Of a DNA stretch of 5,491 nt, positions 1 through 5,491 are shown piece after piece (positions within the stretch are counted from its first letter, which is position 1; the number at the start of each line of letters is the position of its first letter). A program made the position numbers and the translations under genes. Below the pieces are notes generated by a model. The model was not told where the DNA came from. It made no database searches and saw only the letters and a program-made list of their open reading frames with translations. The stretch spans positions 1 through 5,491 of the forward strand of contig CAJONN010000131.1 in the NCBI GenBank assembly GCA_905235955.1, read 5' to 3'. This DNA comes from an uncultured Marinilabiliaceae bacterium. GTDB lineage: Bacteria > Bacteroidota > Bacteroidia > Bacteroidales > Marinilabiliaceae.

Positions 1-165
1 CTACGATAATTTTCTTAACGCTCCGTGCCAAAGGCGACAACCGCGAGGTGAAAATCGGGTTCCGTGCTTATTGTTGGAAACAATTTGGTGGTTATATTCA
101 CCTTCGCCCATTCTTATTTTCTGTGCGTTTTTCACTTGCGAAACTTGAGTCAATTAACGTTCATA
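1..165. other. Non-coding flank downstream of the permease gene; no supported gene
   Basis: This stretch lies downstream of the permease stop codon. Short frames are open on both strands (for example a plus-strand frame closing at 236 and minus-strand frames closing at 1 and 15), but none has a recognisable domain, a signal peptide or a good start context. A perfect 6-bp inverted repeat with a 3-nt loop sits at 70-84 (attgtt/aacaat) without a T-tract, so it is not a convincing terminator. The block at 21-67 is about 60% G+C, far above the other intergenic DNA here, and repeats tccgtgc at 22-28 and 61-67. It could belong to a repeated intergenic element or be the edge of a feature outside the window. 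Confidence 0.4.
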
Positions 166-1098
166 TCAACTCTCCACAAAAAACAGCCCTACTCCAGATA
201 CTGCCACTACTGCGCCTATCACCTCACGCATACTAATTTTTTGATGATAAACAAGATACGCAGGCAGTATTATAAACACTGGAGTTAATGACATTATGGT
301 TTGTGCTATACCTGTTGATGTATATTGAGTAGCCATCAAAGCAAGTCCGCCACCTATAAATGGTCCGGCTATTGTAGCCACCATGGCATGCGAAATAGCA
401 TGAGTGCGTGTTGCCGATTGCCAAAAATCTGTCAATTTATAACGTAGCATTGTCCATATAGCAAATCCTACGACACCAGATACAGCTCTGATAAACATTC
501 CTTCAAACGACATCAGATTTACAGATATTCCACTACCTTCAATTGCATTAGCATAACAATGCAAACCTTTTGAACTCAATACCAAACCTACGCCTTGTCC
601 CACTCCAGCTCCAATACCATAGAGTATGCCTTTGCCCGATATTTCTTGTTGTGATTTGGTTGTTTTTCGTGGACGATGAATAGCTATCATTATACCCAAA
701 ACTGAAATTGTCATACCTATCAATGCCATAAACGACATTCTTTCGCCAAGCATTACCCAGCCAAAAAGCGAAGCCGATGGCGGTGCAAGTGTCATAAGTA
801 GCTGACCATATCGGGCACCTATGAGGTTGTATGAATTATAGAGACAAAAATCGCCAAGCACATACCCAACGAAACCCGACAATGCAAGCCAAAACCACGT
901 TTCTGCATCAGCATCAACAGGATATGGCGCACCTGTAAACACCCAAAGCACAATACTTAGCATCAATACCGACATTATCATTTTGATAACATTAAACGGC
1001 AATGTTCCCATTCGTTTGCTTGCTACTGAACCTACCAAAGCACATATTGTCCACAACAACATTGTAGCAAAAGCCAATAATTCACCTTTGTATTGCAT
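166..1098 (-). CDS. EamA/DMT-superfamily inner-membrane permease
   Basis: This 310-residue protein has the size and layout of the drug/metabolite transporter superfamily: ten hydrophobic segments (roughly residues 5-24, 36-54, 69-88, 97-117, 123-141, 157-176, 200-219, 236-256, 262-283 and 290-308) in two five-helix EamA repeats. A basic, polar linker at about 142-155 (HRPRKTTKSQQE) separates the halves. The first repeat ends TM4 with the typical LGER (117-120). The matching place in the second repeat reads HQK (285-287), so the acidic residue is absent there. A glycine-rich GIGAGVGQGVG (161-171) lies in TM6. Known family members export or import amino acids, nucleosides, sugars or metabolites by proton- or exchange-driven transport; the substrate here cannot be inferred. 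The ATG at 1098 is the only likely start, because a promoter box lies 20 nt upstream and no other start codon intervenes. No Shine-Dalgarno sequence is seen, as is usual in Bacteroidota. The gene seems to be transcribed alone. Confidence 0.9.
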   Translation of the reverse strand: MQYKGELLAFATMLLWTICALVGSVASKRMGTLPFNVIKMIMSVLMLSIVLWVFTGAPYPVDADAETWFWLALSGFVGYVLGDFCLYNSYNLIGARYGQLLMTLAPPSASLFGWVMLGERMSFMALIGMTISVLGIMIAIHRPRKTTKSQQEISGKGILYGIGAGVGQGVGLVLSSKGLHCYANAIEGSGISVNLMSFEGMFIRAVSGVVGFAIWTMLRYKLTDFWQSATRTHAISHAMVATIAGPFIGGGLALMATQYTSTGIAQTIMSLTPVFIILPAYLVYHQKISMREVIGAVVAVSGVGLFFVES

Positions 1099-1118
1099 TA
1101 CTTTATTCTTTGATGCTG

Positions 1119-1126
1119 CAAAATTA
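1119..1126 (-). promoter_or_regulatory. Probable -7 promoter box of the permease gene
   Basis: On the minus strand this reads TAATTTTG, an exact match to the Bacteroidota -7 consensus TAnnTTTG. It lies 20 nt upstream of the permease ATG, implying a very short leader of about 15 nt. No good -33 TTTG is found at the usual 19-21 nt spacing; the nearest TTG is only 13 nt away. The box is therefore plausible but weaker than that of the neighbouring lipoprotein gene, which fits modest expression. Confidence 0.45.
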
Positions 1127-1264
1127 TAAAACTAATCAGCAAGTACGCAGTTCTGACTAATGCTTGTTTTCCTCACTTCAATACTTACTTAGCTTTTGAT
1201 GCTTAACAGCCTTTTTTTCTTACTATTTCACCAAAACAATACTATAATAACACCCAAAAAGTAA

Positions 1265-1306
1265 AAAAAAGACACATTCCTCAGTGTTGAGGAATGTGTC
1301 TTTTTT
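1265..1306 (-). terminator. Strong intrinsic terminator of the TPR lipoprotein gene
   Basis: A perfect 13-bp stem (1271-1283 paired with 1288-1300; gacacattcctca against its complement) closes a 4-nt loop, gtgt. Flanking A and T runs extend the pairing by six A-T pairs. Read on the minus strand the hairpin is followed by eight U residues (complement of the A-run 1263-1270), the classic intrinsic terminator form. It begins 63 nt after the lipoprotein stop codon. On the plus strand it ends in six T residues and could also stop antisense transcription. It separates the lipoprotein and permease transcription units. Confidence 0.93.
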
Positions 1307-1369
1307 AGTTATGTTTTTATCTTCAAATAATGTCAACTGACATTTTTAATGAAGATTTGTTGATCCCGA

Positions 1370-3094
1370 TTAGTCAAGGATAGCGGTGAAAGTAGCGTTA
1401 GAGAAATACTTGTAGAATTCCATATCAGTCTTAGCATACTCTTTCCACTTAGAGTCGAGGTTGACAGCCTTGCGGAGGTTTTCGAATACGAGATCACCTT
1501 CGCCCTTGCGTGCACCACTGATTGCCTTGAGGTAGTACTTCAAACCAACTTCTTGGTTGTTAGCGTTGAGCAAACCAAGAGCTGCATCATATTTTTCAAC
1601 AAGTATCTTGCAGAGTGCTGCGTTGAGTGAAGTTGAAGCACCAAAGTACTCTTCAGCTTTAGCATAGTCGCCTTCGAGGAGGGCGATGATACCGAGGTTG
1701 TCATCGAGTTCAGGACCTACACCTGCTGCTTTGCCAAAGTATTCTTTAGCTGCAGCATAGTCTTTTTCAGCTATTGCAACAACACCAAGGTTGTTTTCTA
1801 CTTCTGAAGTAGCTTTGAGGTTTTCAGCAGCCTTGAACTGAGCTTTAGCACCAGCTACGTCGCCATTCTTGTAGAGAACGATACCGTAGTTGTTTACTGC
1901 ACGCCAGTCGTTTGAGTAAATCTTAGCAGCTGACTCGTATGCTTTGGCTGAGTTTTCTGCATCGAGAAGAGTAGCAGCGTAGAGGAGTTCCTCAACGTTG
2001 AGTGAGTCTGGGTTGCTGATTGCAAGTGCCTTCAGTTCGTCGTCGCTCTTACCAACAACTTCAGCGTTGATAGAGATTGATGAACGACGGAGAGGAGGAA
2101 GTATTTCTTCTGCAATTACTTTGTAAGCTGCTGAAAGGTTCTTGATTTCTTTCTCACGAACGTCAGGGTCAGTGTACATAGAGAGTACGCGGAGGATAAG
2201 CTCTTTGTCTTGAATGTCGCTCTTCTCCATAGCTGCTTTGAAACCGTCCCAGTCTTCAGGAGTGTTCTTAGTAACTACGTTTGCTTCAGCTTTAGCCTTG
2301 TTGAGTTGCTTAGTGATGTAGTCTTTTGCTGAAGACTCACGCTTTGAAGCAAGGTTGCTATTGAGATCGGTAGAGCCATCAGGTGAAGCGTATGCTGCAA
2401 CTACAACATCTTTGAAGTTGATGTTTTCAGTTTCTTTAACTGTCTTGATGTAGTCGTTGATAGCTTTTACGTCATCTTTCTTCAATTCACCGCTACGGAT
2501 GTCGGCTTTGTTGATAAGATAAATGAGTTCAGCTACTTTTGAGTCAGTAACTACACGTTGGAATGCGTCTTTGCCAAGTGCAGGAACACCAGCTTCGTCG
2601 CCAAGGAGGGTTGAAGTAGCGATAACGCCTTTAGCAATAGCTGGCATTTCGAGTTCTTTTGAAGTGATTTCGAAGCTCTCGTCGCCACGAGTAAATTTGA
2701 TACGAACGATGAGGTCGCTTACACGCATTTTTTCGTTAAAGTCAATTGACTGCTGCTTGTAATCGATCTGACCACCGTTGGTGTATGAGATAGTCTGATT
2801 TGAGTTGTCAGCCACGCTTTCACCATTGACAGTGATTGATGGATAAACAGTTTCGCCACCTTCGTAAGTCAATACTGGAGTGATTTCAGCAGTAACTTTC
2901 TTGTCCCACAATTTGGCTGGAACAGTAGCCTTGAATGACATAGGAACTTTGCCAGCATGTGTTTCAAGAACTTCAGGTGTTACTTTGTAATTAATTTGCT
3001 TAGCTGCTTCCTTCATTTTGTCCAAGCTGCCGCAGCTTGCGACAACCGCAGCCAATGCAAGAGAACCAATGAGATGGAATCTTGTCTGTTTCAT
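1370..3094 (-). CDS. Envelope lipoprotein with OmpA-like domain and C-terminal TPRs
   Basis: The 574-residue product begins with a lipoprotein signal peptide: basic n-region MKQTRFH, hydrophobic core, and lipobox VASC with Cys21 as the acylation site. Residues about 36-150 look beta-rich and may form an Ig-like domain. Residues about 187-345 resemble an OmpA-like domain. YASPDGS (235-241) stands where OmpA has GHTDxxGS, and N245-x2-L248-A-x2-R252 follows the OmpA helix motif. A helical insertion (about 275-335) precedes LRRSSISI (335-342), which resembles the closing RRVEI strand. Residues about 380-548 carry at least three TPR-type helical pairs (near 397-430, 431-463 and 464-490) and a degenerate repeat. 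I infer an anchored scaffold or assembly protein in the envelope; the exact family and function are not recognised. The ATG at 3094 is fixed by the signal peptide and an in-frame TAA two codons upstream. Codon choice differs from the neighbours: none of the first 11 Ile codons is ATA. With the strong promoter and terminator, this suggests high expression. Confidence 0.88.
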   Translation of the reverse strand: MKQTRFHLIGSLALAAVVASCGSLDKMKEAAKQINYKVTPEVLETHAGKVPMSFKATVPAKLWDKKVTAEITPVLTYEGGETVYPSITVNGESVADNSNQTISYTNGGQIDYKQQSIDFNEKMRVSDLIVRIKFTRGDESFEITSKELEMPAIAKGVIATSTLLGDEAGVPALGKDAFQRVVTDSKVAELIYLINKADIRSGELKKDDVKAINDYIKTVKETENINFKDVVVAAYASPDGSTDLNSNLASKRESSAKDYITKQLNKAKAEANVVTKNTPEDWDGFKAAMEKSDIQDKELILRVLSMYTDPDVREKEIKNLSAAYKVIAEEILPPLRRSSISINAEVVGKSDDELKALAISNPDSLNVEELLYAATLLDAENSAKAYESAAKIYSNDWRAVNNYGIVLYKNGDVAGAKAQFKAAENLKATSEVENNLGVVAIAEKDYAAAKEYFGKAAGVGPELDDNLGIIALLEGDYAKAEEYFGASTSLNAALCKILVEKYDAALGLLNANNQEVGLKYYLKAISGARKGEGDLVFENLRKAVNLDSKWKEYAKTDMEFYKYFSNATFTAILD

Positions 3095-3184
3095 AGTTTA
3101 ATTATAAATTTTAAAGTTTTTATTTGTCTTATCGGTGTGCGATTGTTGATGCTATTTGCACGCTCAATTTTACCTTTTATTCCG

Positions 3185-3215
3185 CAAAGTTATAACTTAT
3201 ACTTTAACAGACAAA
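3185..3215 (-). promoter_or_regulatory. Strong Bacteroidota-type promoter of the TPR lipoprotein gene
   Basis: On the minus strand a -33 TTTG (3212-3215) is followed after exactly 19 nt by TAACTTTG (3185-3192), matching the Bacteroidota primary sigma consensus TTTG-N19-TAnnTTTG at every fixed position. Transcription should start near 3178-3181, giving a leader of about 85 nt to the ATG at 3094. The leader is A/T-rich next to the start codon, lacks a Shine-Dalgarno sequence, and shows only trivial 4-bp inverted repeats, so I see no riboswitch or attenuator. Confidence 0.85.
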
Positions 3216-3228
3216 ATTTTTTTTAAAA
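3213..3228. promoter_or_regulatory. A4T8A4 tract overlapping and upstream of the -33 box; UP-element-like
   Basis: The sixteen bases read A4-T8-A4 on the plus strand. They overlap the -33 TTTG and extend directly upstream of it in the direction of transcription. Runs of A or T at this place commonly bend DNA and can bind the RNA polymerase alpha subunit, so the tract may strengthen the promoter. It does not form a terminator hairpin for the upstream peptidase gene, because its two arms are not complementary once the flanking C and G are included. The role is inferred from position and composition only. Confidence 0.4.
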
Positions 3229-3274
3229 GTTTGTTTGCTTTTACGATGCTTTTGTAGGTAAAATTCACTGATTT

Positions 3275-5413
3275 TTACTGTTTAAACACTATTCCAAGTT
3301 CATTGAAGGCAAAGGCGTATAGGTCGGCCCACTCTTCTATGATTTTAGATGTTGGTTTGCCAGCTCCGTGCCCTGCTTGACTGTCAATGCGAATGAGCAT
3401 TGGACGCGAGCCTTTGTAGGCGTTTTGCAATGTGGCTGCATATTTGAATGAGTGAGCTGGCACTACTCGGTCGTCGTGATCGGCTGTGGTAACTAATACT
3501 GATGGGTAGTTCCGATTGGCTATGTTGTGAAGTGGCGAGTACGAAAGGAGATATTGAAACATCTCTTCTGAGTCATCGGCTGTGCCATAGTCGGTTGCCC
3601 AATATCTGCCTATGGTAAATTTATGATAACGCAACATATCCATTACGCCCACTTGCGGAAATGCTACTCTGAAGAGTTCGGGGGCTTGATTGATTGTAGC
3701 ACCTATGAGCAATCCACCATTCGAACCTCCCTGACATACCATAAGCGACGGATTGGTATAGTTCTGATTGATAAGAAATTGAGCAGCTGCTATAAAGTCA
3801 TCAAATACATTTTGTTTGTTTTGCAATGTGCCTGCCATGTGCCACTCTTCGCCATATTCTCCACCGCCTCTGATGTTGGCAACGGCATAGATGCCACCTT
3901 GTTCAAGCCACAATAGCCTACGTATTTCAAAGGCTGGTGTAAGACTGATGTTGAAACCGCCATATCCGTAGAGCCATACAGGGTTATTGCCATCGAGAAC
4001 GATATTTTTTTTGTGTGTTATAAATATAGGTATCTGAGTTCCATCTGTCGAGGTGTAGAAGAGTTGCTCTGTTTCATAGTCGGCAAATGGGAAATCTACA
4101 TTTGCGCCCCATCCTTCAACTTTGTTCACTTGCTTTGACGATGTGCTATAAGCATAGATTTGCATGGGCGATATGTATGATGAGAGCGAGAAGTAGACCG
4201 TATCTTCGCCTTTGCTTGGCGCAAAACTACCAACTGCACCTATAGCTGGCATTGATACTATGGTTGTATCTGATGTTTCAACGTTAGCCACAACAAGTTG
4301 TGAATGAGCATCGTGCATATAGTTGATGTAAATATGATTGTTGCCATAATTAGCCGTTTCTATTACATCGTCAGATTCAGGCACTATGATTTGCCAATTT
4401 TGTGGATCGGGGTTGTTTATGTCAATTGCAACAATGTTGTAGTGTGGTGCTTGATAGTTGGTTTGCACTATGAGTTTGCCATTGTGATGTCCGAGCGGAA
4501 TATAATCTTTGTCGAATGAGTTGATGGTGCGCTTCACTTCTGCCTTCGGATTGGTTAAGTCTAAGGTATAGAGTGCATTGCCTGTGGTCGATTCTGTTAC
4601 GGTGATAACAAGTAGTTGCTTATCATCGGTTACTGCTGGCACAAAGCTATGAATAGGATTTTGCTTGTCGGCAAAGATGAGTTTGTCTTCATCTTGCGAT
4701 GTACCAAGACGATGATAATATACTGCATTATCTACATTTTCAGCTGTAAGTTCATTGTTGGCAGCGGGTTGTGGATAGCGCGAGTAGAAGAATCCGTCGT
4801 TGTACCATTCTATAGCTGAAAATTTTATCCACATCAGATGGTCGGGCATGTCGGTGAGTGTGTTTAGGTCGCGCACAAAATATTCGTTCCAGTCTGAGCC
4901 ATTGCGAGCTATACCGTAGCCAAGGTATTTGCCATCGGGCGATAGTGAGAACTCGGCAAGTGCAACTGTACCATTATCAGAGAGTTTGTTAGGGTCGAGT
5001 ATTACTTCTCCCTCTTCTGATAATGATGGTGTGCGATAGTATATCGATTGGTTTTGCAGTCCGTTGTTTTTGCTATAAAAAAAGTATTCACCCTTTTTAT
5101 ATGGAGCTGATTTGCGCTCAAAATGCCAAAGTTGTGTCAGTCGGTTGACTATTTGCTCTCTGAATGGTATTTGGTCTATGTAGTTGCGCGTAACAGTGTT
5201 TTGTTCTCTGACCCATTGTTGTGTTTCGGCCGATGTGTCATTTTCGAGCCAGCGATAAGGGTCAGCAACTATATGCCCAAAATAGTTGTCGGTAGTGTTG
5301 TCTTGACGTGTCATTGGATATTGTGTAGTGTTGTTACAAGCTACTATTGACATTGTGGTAAATGCCATAATTGTATGCTTTATAGTGCTTTGCATTGATT
5401 CTGTTGGTATCAT
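3275..5413 (-). CDS. Prolyl oligopeptidase (peptidase family S9A), predicted lipoprotein
   Basis: This 712-residue serine peptidase should cleave on the carboxyl side of proline in short peptides, and matches the roughly 700-710-residue length of the family. After the signal region, the N-terminal lid segment has DPYRWLEND (51-59). A seven-bladed beta-propeller, which limits access to short peptides, is expected at about 95-450, followed by an alpha/beta-hydrolase domain. The catalytic triad is Ser564 in GGSNGGLL, Asp647 in DHDDRVVP and His682 in GHGAGKP. Tyr484 in YGYGGF (oxyanion help), Trp605 (proline stacking) and Arg649 (substrate binding) match known positions of porcine prolyl oligopeptidase, so the enzyme looks active. 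The N-terminus ends in lipobox IVAC with Cys26, implying membrane anchoring on the periplasmic side. An in-frame TGA two codons upstream makes the ATG at 5413 the outermost start. The ATG at 5395 (Met7) gives a more typical 19-residue signal peptide and may be the true start. No clear promoter or terminator is seen. Confidence 0.95.
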   Translation of the reverse strand: MIPTESMQSTIKHTIMAFTTMSIVACNNTTQYPMTRQDNTTDNYFGHIVADPYRWLENDTSAETQQWVREQNTVTRNYIDQIPFREQIVNRLTQLWHFERKSAPYKKGEYFFYSKNNGLQNQSIYYRTPSLSEEGEVILDPNKLSDNGTVALAEFSLSPDGKYLGYGIARNGSDWNEYFVRDLNTLTDMPDHLMWIKFSAIEWYNDGFFYSRYPQPAANNELTAENVDNAVYYHRLGTSQDEDKLIFADKQNPIHSFVPAVTDDKQLLVITVTESTTGNALYTLDLTNPKAEVKRTINSFDKDYIPLGHHNGKLIVQTNYQAPHYNIVAIDINNPDPQNWQIIVPESDDVIETANYGNNHIYINYMHDAHSQLVVANVETSDTTIVSMPAIGAVGSFAPSKGEDTVYFSLSSYISPMQIYAYSTSSKQVNKVEGWGANVDFPFADYETEQLFYTSTDGTQIPIFITHKKNIVLDGNNPVWLYGYGGFNISLTPAFEIRRLLWLEQGGIYAVANIRGGGEYGEEWHMAGTLQNKQNVFDDFIAAAQFLINQNYTNPSLMVCQGGSNGGLLIGATINQAPELFRVAFPQVGVMDMLRYHKFTIGRYWATDYGTADDSEEMFQYLLSYSPLHNIANRNYPSVLVTTADHDDRVVPAHSFKYAATLQNAYKGSRPMLIRIDSQAGHGAGKPTSKIIEEWADLYAFAFNELGIVFKQ

Positions 5414-5491
5414 ATTTCATAGTATAAAATGCTAAGCGAAAATACAAAAAATATTTTGACAATTGAATGTATGTATTGAAACTCTAAAGAT

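Noticed and set aside
48..288. Two plus-strand frames (48-236 and 64-288) at the left edge
   Set aside because: Both run into the 3' end of the permease gene on the opposite strand, have no recognisable domain, and lack a promoter box or convincing start context.
1597..2170. TPR repeats considered as a DNA-level tandem repeat
   Set aside because: The repeats are visible in the protein, but the underlying codons differ too much for a recent DNA duplication.
2523..3226. Plus-strand frames opposite the lipoprotein gene and across its promoter (2523-2762 and 2957-3226)
   Set aside because: They mirror the well-supported minus-strand coding sequence, and the second also crosses the promoter. Composition is what antisense of a biased coding frame gives.
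3232..3265. Possible terminator after the peptidase gene (TTTTAC/GTAAAA inverted repeat on the minus strand)
   Set aside because: The stem is only 6 bp, A/T-rich, with a loop of about 13 nt and no U-tract directly after it.
3623..5350. Several 67-97-residue frames overlapping the peptidase gene on both strands
   Set aside because: The peptidase frame has full family-length homology and all catalytic residues, so these overlapping frames are shadows without independent support.
5437..5453. Possible -7 box for the peptidase gene (TATTTTCG, minus strand, 5437-5444, or the adjacent TATTTTTTG, 5445-5453)
   Set aside because: The first has one mismatch to TAnnTTTG and the second has an extra base. 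Neither has a -33 TTTG at 19-21 nt, and the window ends shortly upstream.

Overview
The window looks like chromosomal DNA from a gut-type Bacteroidales bacterium (Bacteroidota; Prevotella, Muribaculaceae or a close relative). Three things suggest this. The promoters fit the Bacteroidota form, TTTG then about 19 nt then TAnnTTTG. Start codons lie in A/T-rich leaders with no Shine-Dalgarno sequence. A lipoprotein carries an OmpA-like 'YASPDGS' motif joined to TPRs, a style I associate with that phylum. Genus cannot be fixed from this stretch.

All three genes lie on the minus strand, so transcription runs from high to low coordinates. First is a lipoprotein-type prolyl oligopeptidase (S9A family, 3275-5413) with a complete catalytic triad. 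After a 180-nt gap holding a near-perfect promoter comes a 574-residue lipoprotein (1370-3094): a beta-rich N-terminal domain, an OmpA-like domain and C-terminal TPRs. A long perfect hairpin with a U-tract follows it (1265-1306). Last is a ten-helix EamA/DMT-family permease (166-1098) with its own probable promoter box. The final 165 nt (1-165) hold no gene I can support, but include a short block unusually rich in G+C.

The genes appear to be separate transcription units, not an operon: each gap is 180-271 nt and the middle gene has its own promoter and terminator. I see no direct functional link. Two are predicted envelope lipoproteins (a peptidase and a structural or scaffold-like protein) and the third is an inner-membrane transporter. 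The middle gene stands out as probably highly expressed, judged by promoter, A-tract, terminator and codon choice.

I found no CRISPR array, insertion sequence, tRNA, rRNA, phage gene or defence system, and no convincing undescribed system. The best leads are the OmpA-like domain with a substituted peptidoglycan-binding position in the middle gene, and the unexplained G+C-rich block near the left edge.
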